Below, one piece after another: positions 1 to 9,949 of a DNA stretch of 64,000 nt; within the stretch, counting starts at the first letter, position 1; every line of letters begins with the position of its first letter. This DNA comes from Entelurus aequoreus (lineage: Eukaryota > Chordata > Actinopteri > Syngnathiformes > Syngnathidae). The position numbers were made by a program, and so were the translations under genes. The notes below the pieces were generated by a model. The model worked only from the letters and a program-made list of their open reading frames with translations. It was not told the DNA's origin and did no database searches. The DNA is taken from assembly GCF_033978785.1 (NCBI RefSeq), contig NC_084733.1, positions 20,932,512-20,996,511 on the forward strand, in the 5' to 3' direction.

Positions 1-840
1 GACAGTAATACTGTACGCCCACAATCTTGGCTGCTCGACAGCAAAATGTCACAAGCAACAAGAACCTCAAAATGATCTTCGGGGGTCGCCGTTGAGCTAC
101 CCACGATGCTCAGTGACACTTCACATGTGTTGCTTATCCAGAGTCGACGTTTTTCCCCGTTACATAAACACAACATAAAAGGTGTCATGGGAGTTTGTCT
201 TTCTCGATGTAGTCACAATCCCTACAGGGAACATCACTTAAAAGTCTCTATTGATTTTTTTTCCGCTCAGTTTGTTTTTAAGACCGTTGGAACAACGCCC
301 ACACATTTCAAATACATTTCCACAGAAAAGAAATGTGTGAAAAATGAGGAACATTCTGTTCCTTCTCATCCATCCAAAGATCTGTAAAGGTTCTATTTTT
401 TGCCCCCATAAACCATGTGACCTTCTCTTACAGTTTTATATCAGTCATTGCAGCCATAAATTTAAAACCTTGAAAATGGAGCGTGTGGCAAATATCTCAT
501 AAAATGCACCTAGAACCGTGACAGTGTTGATTGAAACATTTGTGAAGCATGCGGTGTCACTCAAAACATCTAATTTGTCCCATCACATTCAAGTCATTAT
601 GCTAATTAGGAAAATCAGTGGCTCCAGCAAGACTAATTGAGGCATGATGTGGCTGAGAGGAATACTTGATTTTAAATAAAAGCAAGCATTTGAGAGCACA
701 ACATTCAATGTGTTAAACGTCAGGTAGAAAATATTTGCAAAGCCATTTGTGCGAATGGAGATGTAACAGTCAGCGTTCTGCGTTGTGTATTTTCTTAGTG
801 AGGCACACACACCGGAGTTGAATCACGGGGATTTATTCAC
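1..840. other. No gene seen; AT-rich intergenic sequence
   Basis: Only short open frames without family resemblance occur on either strand. I see no repeat structure that I can name before the short exonic copy that begins near 841. Confidence 0.4.
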
Positions 841-929
841 CTTTTTTTGGAAAAAACAAAAACAGGGCGTCACACACAGTCCACGGCAAACAGAATCTCT
901 CTCCACAGCTCCGAGCGTCAGTGCTCACT
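841..929 (-). pseudogene. Spliced copy of the two-exon sequence at 1801-2280
   Basis: This segment is nearly identical to 1801-1865 joined directly to 2209-2229, with the 343 bases between them absent. The missing bases begin with GTAAGT and end with TTTAG on the minus strand, so this copy looks derived from a spliced transcript. On the minus strand it continues past the exon end into GTGAATAAATCC, where the other copy shows a second donor (GGTATGT). The similarity stops at GTGCTCACT near 929, consistent with 5' truncation. No protein is recognisable. A retrocopy is the simplest reading; a recombination origin is possible. Confidence 0.5.
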
Positions 930-940
930 CAATTCAATTA

Positions 941-1551
941 CCGTATTTCCTTGAATTGGCGCCGGGAATATAGTATTCGCCTGCCTAGAATTACAGCCGG
1001 GTCAAACTCGTTTCGCAAAATAATTAGCGCATGCTTGGCACTTCCGCCGGGTCAAATATGAGTCATTAAATGACTCCCGCCTCCAGGTGGTAGAGGGCGC
1101 TAGTGATCCTTCTTGCGACTACCAGTACTGCAGGAGACAGGTACTGCAGAAGAAGACAACAAGCAGCAAGCATGCAGCAATTGTTTGCTTGCACTTTTAA
1201 CATGGAGGATTACATATCTAAAATAAAACCGTTTTCTAAACTGGACTTTCAATCGAAGCAGGAGGTAATAATTAAAGGAATATCTCCAGAGACTTTTAAA
1301 ATTGAAGAAAGATGAGAAAGACTGCCTTTGATCAGAAGCAGCTGCACATGGACCCATCTACAAGTAAAGGTAAGATCATAATAACGTTTTTTTTATTAAA
1401 TGTGTTTTAATGATAAGGTATGCGCCGGAGTGAGAAGAGGTTTTAAAATAATTAGAGCATGCTTGCTCATTCCGCATGGTTTTGGTAACCGCAGGAGTGA
1501 GAAGAGGTTTTAAATTAATTAGCGCCCCTGCGGCTATTCAAGGAAATACGG
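941..1551 (+). mobile_element. MITE-like DNA transposon, copy 1
   Basis: A 611-bp element with 16-bp perfect terminal inverted repeats (CCGTATTTCCTTGAAT at the left, its reverse complement at the right) and TA on both sides. A nearly identical copy lies at 40249-40861. Subterminal motifs resembling AATTAGCGCATGCTTG occur near both ends, and GGAGTGAGAAGAGG occurs twice on the right. The interior has a 70-codon frame on the plus strand (1103-1315) containing MEDYISKIKPFSKLDF, followed by a splice-donor-like AAAGGTAAG near 1366. This looks like the first exon of a transposase or captured gene retained in an internally deleted element. The superfamily is uncertain; the TA flanks favour Tc1/mariner. 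Confidence 0.8.
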
Positions 1552-1800
1552 TATACATGTTTAAATGTGGAAATGGAAATAATAATAATAATAAAGGTAA
1601 AAAAAAGCATAATAGTCTCAAATAAATTAATTAAATAAAACACAGTATATAAAATATATACTTCAGCAAATAACAATATATATTAAGAAAAAGGATCCTT
1701 AAATGTGCAGCAATACACCTCATCTTTCCCACCCACATCAATTCTTTTTATATTTTTTATACAATAAACTAAGCCAAAAAAACTCATAACAGACATACCT

Positions 1801-2280
1801 TTTTTTTTGGAAAAAACAAAAACAGGGCGTCACACACAGTCCACGGCAAACGGAATCTCTCTCCACTAAAGAATAAAGAAAAAAATACACACTCATATAA
1901 ATGCTACAGCGGCACACAAGATGTCCACACAGACACACAGCAGAGCCCCTGACCCGTGCACAAACTCATGAGACAGGAGACCCCACAACAACTGCAGCTA
2001 GCAGTAAGCTAACCAAGCTAATCCACACATCCTTTAGCATACAAAAGTTCGTTTTTTTTTCAACAATTCAACAGCCATTCGGGAATTCAACACACATGCA
2101 CACCAACAAGTCACAAAACAGTGTGCATTCCCACAAAACACTTTTAAAAACGACAACCAAAAAGTTTATAAAAAAAAACAAAAGGAGAGAGACATAAACA
2201 TGACTTACCAGCTCCGAGCGTCAGTGCTCACTGAAGCTGGTCACAAAGGTGCGACGCCAAATCACCCCCCAGGGAAACAA
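1801..2280 (-). other. Intron-containing partner of the spliced copy at 841
   Basis: On the minus strand an exon covering 2209 to about 2280 ends in GGAGCTG and is followed by GTAAGTCATG. The intron runs to 1866 and ends in TTCTTTAG, and the next exon is 1801-1865, followed by another donor-like GGTATGT. The exon sequence shows no convincing open frame and could be untranslated leader of an unidentified host gene or transposon. The splice assignment rests on comparison with the intron-less copy at 841-929. Confidence 0.5.
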
Positions 2281-2782
2281 AAAGGTATGTAACGGAAAAT
2301 AATAGAGTGGAACCTATTTACAATGAGAAACACTTTTGGGGAAGTTCACAACAAAAAATGATGTGAATAATTGAACAAAATTAAAATAAAATAAAATAAA
2401 ATTTAGCTCGGCTACATAGACAAAAATAATAGGAACAGGTGATCTGACACAGAAGCTATAGAGATGGAAAAACAAATTTTCCCTAAGGAAAACAGAAATC
2501 ACATGTTCTAAATCCGAAAGAGTATGGTATGTTTTTTTTTTGTCATAAAAAGATACAATCATGTGTGCTTATGGACTGTATCCCTGCAGACTGTATTGAT
2601 CTACAGTTTATTGATGTATAATGTAGGAACCAGAAATATTAATAACAGAAAGAAACAACCCTTTTGTGCGAATGAGTGTGAATAAGTGTAAATGGGGGAG
2701 GGAGTTTTTTTGGGTTGGTGCACTAATTGTAAGTGTATCTTGTGTTTTTTATGTTGATTTAATAACAAAAAAATAAAAAATA
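2281..2782. other. AT-rich spacer, nothing recognised
   Basis: A-rich sequence with short homopolymer runs. The open frames here are low-complexity and show no motif. Confidence 0.4.
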
Positions 2783-3312
2783 TACATTACCGTTCAAAAG
2801 TTTGGGGTCACATTGAAATGTCCTTATTTTTGAAGGAAAAGCACTGTACTTTTCAATGAAGATCACTTTAAACTAGTCTTAACTTTAAAGAAATACACTC
2901 TATACATTGCTAATGTGGTAAATGACTATTCTAGCTGCAAATGTCTGGTTTTTGGTGCAATATCTACATAGGTGTAAAGAGGCCCATTTCCAGCAACTAT
3001 CACTCCAGTGTTCTAATGGTACAATGTGTTTGCTCATTGGCTCAGAAGGCTAATTGATGATTAGAAAACCCTTGTGCAATCATGTTCACACATCTGAAAA
3101 CAGTTTAGCTCGTTACAGAAGCTACAAAACTGACCTTCCTTTGAGCAGATTGAGTTTCTGGAGCATCACATTTGTGGGGTCAATTAAACGCTAAAAATGG
3201 CCAGAAAAAGAGAACTTTCATCTGAAACTCGACAGTCTATTCTTGTTCTTAGAAATGAAGGCTATTCCACAAAATTGTTTGGGTGACCCCAAACTTTTGA
3301 ACGGTAGTGTAT
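2783..3312 (+). mobile_element. Internally deleted Tc1-like transposon
   Basis: The ends carry the inverted repeats ACCGTTCAAAAGTTTGGGGT and its reverse complement near 3281-3306, flanked by TA. Inside, on the plus strand, an ATG at 3197 opens a frame beginning MARKRELSSETRQSIL, which resembles the N-terminal helix-turn-helix of a Tc1 transposase. It then runs straight into the right inverted repeat, so the catalytic DDE region is missing. The element is a non-autonomous deletion derivative. Confidence 0.85.
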
Positions 3313-3365
3313 ATTTTTTATTTTTTACCAATCGATCCACGGACTGGTACCGGACTGGAGGATTC

Positions 3366-3743
3366 TGTTGTTTAAAAGAAAATACTGCCAAAGCCTTAGT
3401 CAAATATCTTATGTATAACAGGAGCATTTAGCTTCTTTTAGGAATCTACTGCAAAAACGCTAGTCAAAGATCATTTATTTAACAGGGGCATTCTGCTTCT
3501 TTTTTTTTTCCAAAGAAAATACTTTTTAAAACACCAGTCGAAGATCCTCTACTTGGCAGGAGCGCTATGTTGTTTTTGGGACCTACTGCAAAACACTAAT
3601 CAAGGATCCGCGAAAAAACAAGAGCGCTCAAAACTTTTTAAAGACCTTCAAAAACATTTTAGGGGCAAAAACGCACATCTCAAATATCCGCTATATAACC
3701 GTAGCACTGTGCTAATTTTAGGAAAAATACTTCCAAAACACTA
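3366..3743 (+). repeat. Diverged units of the ~65-bp minisatellite family
   Basis: Imperfect units of roughly 60-70 bp recur, each with the order TACTGCAAAAAC, GCTAGTCAAAGATC, a short AT stretch and AACAGGAGC. The same unit in the opposite orientation makes up the array at about 9950-12382. The block is interrupted at 3744 by an inserted element and resumes near 4888. Confidence 0.65.
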
Positions 3744-4887
3744 TCACGACGTGGTTATCGCTTACTGCGGGGTCGTTATCCCAGGAAGGCAAACGGACGA
3801 CTCCGGACAGGACTTGCAGGTAGGAACATGATTTAATTTTAAGAAACAATCAACGAGATACAAAACAGAAAACAACCCGAAGGCAAGCGTGCCTATCGCA
3901 CGCGGAAGCTAAGGCAAAAACTTAGGACATGAAACTATAGACATGAACCTCACGAAACTGTGGCATGAAACAAACTCGAAACTGTGGCATGAAACAAACT
4001 CGAAACTGTGGCATGAAACAACCAGCATTAACTATGGCATAGAACAAACACGAAACTGTGGCATGAAACAACTAGCATTAACTATGGCATAGAACAAGCA
4101 GGAAACTGTGGCATGAAACCAATAGCATTAACTATGGCATAGAACAAACACGAAACTGTGGCATGAAACAACTAGCATTAACTATGGCATAGAACAAACA
4201 CGAAACTGCGGCATGAAACAACTAGCATTAACTATGGCATAGAAGAAACACAAAACTGTGGCATGAAACAACTAGCATTAACTATGGCATGAAACAAACA
4301 CGAAACTGTGGCATGAAACAACTAGCATTAACTATGGCATAGAACAAACACGAAACTGTGGCATGAAACAACTAGCATTAACTATGGCATAGAACAAACA
4401 CGAAACTGTGGCATGAAACAACTAGCATTAACTATGGCATAGAAGAAACACAAAACTGTGGCATGAAACAACTAGCATTAACTATGGCATAGAACAAACA
4501 CGAAACTGTGGCATGAAACCAATAGCATTAACTATGGCATAGAACAAACACGAAACTGTGGCATGAAACCAATAGCATTAACTATGGCATAGAACAAACA
4601 CGAAACTGTGGCATGAAACCAATATACGAAACTGTGGCATGAGACAACTAAGACTTACGTAGTCCAGGCATGAGGCAAACAACTAATGACGCCAGGACGA
4701 CTGACTGGCAAAGGCAGGCTTAAATAGTCCTCTGATTAGCAGCAGGTGCGCGTCCCGAACGCTAGAGGCAGGTGAAAATCATAAGTAGCCATGGTAACTA
4801 AAACAAACTCAGGTGTCAAACAGGAACTAAAAGAGTCCAAAACTAACAGAACATAACAAAAACATGATCCGGACCATGGATCATGAC
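3744..4887. mobile_element. Repeat element inserted in the minisatellite, carrying a 50-bp tandem array
   Basis: The sequence departs from the ~65-bp repeat right after CCAAAACACTA and returns to it at AACACAAGTCAAAGACC, so about 1.14 kb was inserted; the shared AACAC may be the target duplication. The ends read TCACGACGTGG and GGATCATGACA. The interior holds a 50-bp tandem array described separately. I cannot assign a superfamily. Confidence 0.5.
3955..4660 (+). repeat. 50-bp minisatellite of two related half-units
   Basis: About a dozen units alternate AACTATGGCATAGAACAAAC with CGAAACTGTGGCATGAAAC; both halves share TATGGCAT or TGTGGCAT, so the 50-bp unit looks like a dimer of about 25 bp. 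The first two units carry only the second half. Units are highly similar, which implies recent amplification. Confidence 0.9.
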
Positions 4888-5370
4888 AAACACAAGTCAA
4901 AGACCCTTTTAATGACAAGAATGAAGTCTGTTTATTAGGACCTAGTGCAAAACACTGGTCAAAAATAGCCTACATAACAATTTGTTTTTTGGAGCCTACT
5001 GCAAAACTAGTGGTACGCGGGCTCCATCTAGTGGTACGCCAAAGAATCAATTAAAGAATCAATTAAATATTCAAACACAGTGTTACTGTTCAAACTCTGT
5101 GTACTGTTAGAATGGCCCAAAATATTAAATATACTTGTTACATTGTTTTTAATGAATTTTTAGGCCTACTGCGCTACTGTATTTTAACATTGGTCATTAT
5201 GGTGGTATTTGGAGAGCCAAGTTTTTCTGAGGTGATACTTGGTGGAATATGATGAGAACTTGCTTGTTTTTTTTTAGTAATCTACTGCCAAAACACTAAC
5301 TAAAGAGTCTGTTACAGCAATTAAATGAGCTTAATGCTGTTTTTAAGGACTAACTGCAAATCATGGCACT
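4888..5370 (+). repeat. Continuation of diverged ~65-bp minisatellite units
   Basis: Units with CTACTGCAAAAC and CACTAACTAAAGAG motifs continue here in the same orientation as 3366-3743, but strongly diverged and interspersed with unique sequence. Confidence 0.5.
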
Positions 5371-6250
5371 ATTGGGGTGTTCTACTTTGCAGGTATACCG
5401 CTTGTCATATGTTATAATAATGCTTTAATTAGCAGCCTCTCATCCTCGTTAACTTTGAATAACCCCCGGCCAGGGAACCAATCGCCTTCAATCTGCAGTG
5501 CTCCACTTTCCAAGACAATGGTTGTGTTCAGCGCTGCAGTACTAAAAATATGCATTCATATTTCTCCGTTAGGCTTCTGTTGAACACGAGCGCCATTCCT
5601 GATTCTCACACAAAAACCGTGCTACTGTGAGCTTGTAGGAGAAATCAATGACGGCGCCTCCCAAGCACGAAAGGACCTTTAGCGTGGTGGGCTGAAGGGG
5701 TCCGGGGGGGATCAATTATTCATCGTGCAGACCGGCGTTAGAGACTCCCTGCTGGGCTACAAGCAGGAGATATTCCTCTTCGGCACATGTGAGGACATAA
5801 GACAACCCCTTGAGGCTAAATCATATGAAGATTTTGATAAATTGCACGCTGCATATGACACTTGACCTTTATATAGAGAAAGGACATCTGACGTTTTGTG
5901 TGTTTAAAATGTATTTAATGTCCGTTTTGAAACAACTTTGACATGTTCACATTATTTGTTGTCAAAGGGCCATGACTGCAGTGTCATCAAACAACTTCCC
6001 CAAAAGGTGGAGCAATTATGGTCGCCTCGATTCGTGATGGGGTACATTTTTTTTGTAAATCTGAAAAAGCGCATTCACACAAACTTAACGTAAAACAGAC
6101 ATAAGTTACCCGAAGGGAGACTGAGGGGGCAGCCACAGAATAACAATGAGGAATCACATTGTGGCGATCAGAGCGAAGTAAAGCTTCTATAATGTGCACA
6201 TCTTTCTAAAAAAAATTAAACAAATAAAATGGATTTGAAATCCAGGTGAA
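5371..6250. other. No confirmed gene; one protein-like open frame at 5683-5865
   Basis: A plus-strand frame of 60 codons without an ATG contains DQLFIVQTGVRDSLLGYKQE and a further balanced, non-repetitive stretch before a TGA. It looks more protein-like than its neighbours, but I do not recognise the family and see no convincing splice sites. It may be a decayed exon or chance. The rest is unannotated. Confidence 0.25.
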
Positions 6251-6251
6251 T

Positions 6252-6620
6252 AGGGGAACTGCACTTTTTTGGGGGGGATTTTGCCTATTATTCACGATTC
6301 TTATGTGAGATAAGAACACATGACTTTCCCTTTTTTATGCATTCTAAATCAAAAATAAACACTAGCAAGAGGTAGTCAACAAAGCAGGTAATGAGGTTTC
6401 AATCTATTCTGCCTATAAAGCACTCTAAAAACATCCATCATAGTTTTATATACATGCTGCATGTATATATGTCATTTAATAACAAGCACATTCATAATTT
6501 GTCATATTTACCATATTTTGGTCATTTTAAGCATTACAGCACCACATTAAAGTGCCAGCACTAGTACAAAATGCCACAAATTCAGGCAGCCATTTTGAGT
6601 ATTCCCCTCCGAAAACCTTC
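6252..6620 (+). mobile_element. Fragment of the AGGGGAACTGC-type DNA element
   Basis: It starts with AGGGGAACTGCACTTTTTT and continues with sequence matching other copies in the window (37028-37526, and the inverted end near 33488). The right end is not recognisable, so this is a truncated or decayed copy. Confidence 0.5.
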
Positions 6621-6820
6621 AGCAATTTCCGTAGATTGAGGTCACAATGAGAACGCTTCTGCACTTCGACCATATTATTAGATTAGTCATACTGGAAATA
6701 CGCAAAAATTTGAAAGAGAGTGGAGACAAGTCAGCAGCGCAGAGACGTCCCCAACTGATGCACAGATGAGTGGTCCACCCCGGGTCCCGACTTAGAACAG
6801 CTAGCGCGCATCTGTGGCAT

Positions 6821-7164
6821 ACTTGCCAACCCTCCCGTTTTTAGCGGGAGAATCCCGGTATTCAGCGCCTCTCCCGACAACCTCCCGGCAGAGATTTTCT
6901 CCCGACAAACTCCCGGTATTCAGACGGAGCTGGAGGCCACGCCCCCTCCAGCTCAATGCGGACCTGAGACTGAGTGGGGACAGCCTGTTCTCATGTCCGT
7001 TTTCCCACAATTGCCTGTAAATATGTAGAACAGACTTCTCCATTGAACACGGTGGCCGAAATGATATACTCATCATGAACGGAGAAGTTCAACAGGACAA
7101 TACTGCCATCTAATGGACAGCCACCGGAACACTGAAATTCAAGTATTTCTTTTATGTAAATAAA

Positions 7165-7258
<94 letters not shown>

Positions 7259-7340
7259 CTAGAATTCACTGAAAGTCAAGTATTTCATACATATATATAT
7301 GAAATATATATGAAATACTCGAGTTGGTGAATTCTAGCTG
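6821..7340. repeat. Dispersed repeat with CTCCCG motifs, long (TA)n and a terminal palindrome
   Basis: The left part has repeated CTCCCG/CCCGGTATTCAG motifs. It is followed by unique sequence, a (TA)n tract at 7169-7257, and a palindrome whose arms AGCTAGAATTCACT... and ...GGTGAATTCTAGCT occupy about 7257-7340. The arrangement suggests one dispersed repeat whose TA tract has expanded. No coding capacity; the Tyr/Ile frames come from the TA tract. Confidence 0.55.
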
Positions 7341-7359
7341 TAAATAACCACACCCCCAA

Positions 7360-7383
7360 CCCCCCCCCCCCCCCCCCCCCCCC
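7360..7383 (+). repeat. Poly(C) tract
   Basis: A run of 24 C residues within a longer C-rich segment (7350-7390). Such a run could adopt i-motif structure on this strand or G-quadruplex on the other, and its length is error-prone in assembly. Confidence 0.9.
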
Positions 7384-7446
7384 ACCCCCGACCAAAAGGG
7401 TAAAACCAATTAAAACAGTAAATAGAAATCAAAATTTATAAAAAAA

Positions 7447-7830
7447 TTACTATGTGTTAATATTTTATGTCAGGTAAATAAACAACAACTTCTTTATTTG
7501 TATTCAATGTGTAAATATTTTATGTCAGGTGAACCGTCAGATATATTAACAACTTCTTTCTTTTCACCCAATATTTTATTATTTTATGTCAGGTTTAAAA
7601 ACAAAAACGTGCTTCTTTTCTTTCTATATTTTATTATTGTATGTCAGGTAAACAACAATTTGTTTCATTTTATTCTTTTATGTCAGGTAAACAACAACAA
7701 CTTCTTTCTTGTCTTTCAATATTTTATTATTTGATGTCAGGTAAACAACAACTTGTTTCATTTTATGAAGCATTTTATAATTCTACATCAGGTAAATAAA
7801 CAATAACCTGTTTCTTTTCTTTCAAAATGT
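7447..7830 (+). repeat. Imperfect tandem repeat around ATGTCAGGTAAACAACAA
   Basis: At least six occurrences of ATTTTATGTCAGGT or a close variant, each followed by AACAACAA and a TTCTTTC stretch, at irregular spacing of about 40-75 bp. There is no coding potential beyond low-complexity frames. Confidence 0.75.
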
Positions 7831-7867
7831 TGTTGTTTTGCGTGACTAAAACAACAAGAACTGATTT

Positions 7868-7950
7868 AACGAGGATGTCGTTGTGGCTTGTGCAGCCCTT
7901 TGAGACACTTGTGATTTAGGGCTATATAAGTAAACTTTGATTGATTGATT
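7868..7950 (+). mobile_element. SINE/LINE 3' tail fragment with (TTGA)n end
   Basis: The segment GCCCTTTGAGACACTTGTGA followed by GGGCTATATAAGTAAAC and a short (TTGA)n run is the common 3' tail shared by fish SINEs and their partner LINEs. Only the tail is present. Confidence 0.6.
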
Positions 7951-8699
7951 GATACTGTGAGGTACTTTGTGGGCATTTTGGCGTCCTTTTTTTTAATACC
8001 GTTCTTCGATTTGGTTTCGAAGGTGCGCCTAATGATGTGTCCGGAACCAAAAAAGCTTGATGATTTCTGAGTTTGAATTGTGCCATCTTTGACTGCGGCC
8101 CCAGTCATCGCGCTGTCATCTGTACAGACGACACAATGGCCGAGAGGAGCTGCTGCCGCTGCTCCGTTTTGGGCGTCCATTAAAAACGTGTTAGTGTTGT
8201 TTCAGTGCTGCACTGCAGCGGTGACTCATTAATGCCGATCTGTTTTGCGGGGGAGTTCCGAAAAGACAGGCCGCATTTAAAGTGTAAAAATAGAGGATAG
8301 AGGCAGTCCATGTCTGCTTCAGCCTCCATCCGGTAGGTGCCCACCTACCCACTTTGAACCCACCATGTGGTGCAGCCTCTATTAAGGCTGACTGGTGCTG
8401 TGACACAATGGGAAGCCGCGTCGTTATTGACACCAGTCAAAAAATGTTTTAATGATGTGTGACATTTAACGTCTTTTATTATTCAAAACGAGCCCCAATT
8501 AGCACCATGACATCACCACACTTTAATTCACCTCGTTGTATAAACCAAACACACAGGAATACATTAACATGTTGAATTTATTCCACATCATTTTGAAGCA
8601 TTTATTTCAAAATGTTCTATTTTTTTGTTTTCATATGAAACAAATGTAGAAAATAGGTTTCTTAATGTTTTAATGGCAGGGGTGATTGCATTGATTACA
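7951..8699. other. No gene or named repeat seen
   Basis: Minus-strand frames of 80-104 codons overlap here, but they show no conserved motif, no signal peptide and no splice context that I can defend. Confidence 0.35.
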
Positions 8700-8707
8700 G
8701 TGTATGA

Positions 8708-9911
8708 CAGACCTGGGCATTCTGCGGCCCGCGGGCCGCATCCGGCCCTTTGTGCGTCCCTGTCCGGCCCGCGTGAGGCCAATTATAAATTACAAAATAA
8801 ATTTTAAAAAGTATCTATGTCGAGTGTGCAATACAACGGTGCTGCTTTTGTTTTGAAAATCGTTATTTGTATTACTTCCGTGTGGACGTATGCGTGTGCG
8901 TGGTTGTGAGTGAATGTGAACAGCTGCAATTACAAAATAAAGTTGAAAAAACATCTATGTCCTGCGCGCAATACAACTGTGCTGCTTTTATTTTGAAAAG
9001 TATTATTTATGGGCGTGTGTCCGTGTGTAACCTGCGAGTGAAGGTGCACATGCAGCGACAAGTGATGCACGGTTTACACCCGAGACGCTAAAAAGAGAAA
9101 AGTTGATGAGGAATGCCGTGTTTTCAACAAGACATGAACTGCAAAGCAACGTCCCCTCTAAGGTGCGTGCCTGCGCAATTGCGCACTGCTCAAGCGTCCG
9201 CTGCGCGCAGCAAGTATATGCCGCGCACCAAATCAAATCCCATCTGAATTCTAAACAAAATAAACATATTTATTCTATGGAATTTTGCAATGCAACTTTG
9301 AGTGACAGTGACAACAAGCGGCCCTAATGGTGTTCGTCAACACCGTTTACAACACCGTTCAATTGAACACCGTTCAATTATTGTAACGTCTATCGAGATG
9401 CTTCGAGGACAGGAATTATATCGATCACTTTATTGAGCAAAACTGTTTATATTCGGACATAACCACACCAAAAACATGAGTAAAACACTTCTATCTCGAA
9501 AAACTAGTCATTTTCTGCCGTACAAACCAGGCCAAAACCAACTTGTCATCTGTCACCAACACGCATAGCACCAAACCACTGGTGCGTTTATGGCCACACA
9601 AAAAGTCGGACAACTCAAACACCACACAAAGTTACGCTATGACTCCTCAGTCATACGTGTGCTTATTTTACTGTCATTTATTATTAATGTTAATTTATTT
9701 ATATTAGTCATGGAATGCTGTTACACACACTATGTTGAAGTATTACTATTATTATTAATTATTATTATTATTATTATTATTATTATTTATCTTACGGTAT
9801 ATATCAAAAATAATATTGAGCAAAATTTAATTGAAATATTGTCGATGTGGCCCTCCAGCAGTGCTCGGGTAGCTCATGCGGCCCCCGGTAAAAATTAATT
9901 GCCCACCCCTG
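8708..9911 (+). mobile_element. Non-autonomous hAT transposon
   Basis: The element is bounded by CAGACCTGGGCA and TGCCCACCCCTG, 12-bp imperfect inverted repeats of hAT type, with an exact 8-bp target duplication GTGTATGA on both sides (8700-8707 and 9912-9919). The interior contains a direct duplication: segments beginning near 8779 and 8930 share ATTACAAAATAAA, ATCTATGTC and GCAATACAAC. No transposase frame remains. Confidence 0.9.
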
Positions 9912-9949
9912 GTGTATGATGAGTATCAATATGTACATTAAAAGGTGAT

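Noticed and set aside
7866..8180. 104-codon minus-strand frame with an Ala-rich start
   Set aside because: It overlaps a SINE tail and has no motif, splice context or conservation signal that I can see.
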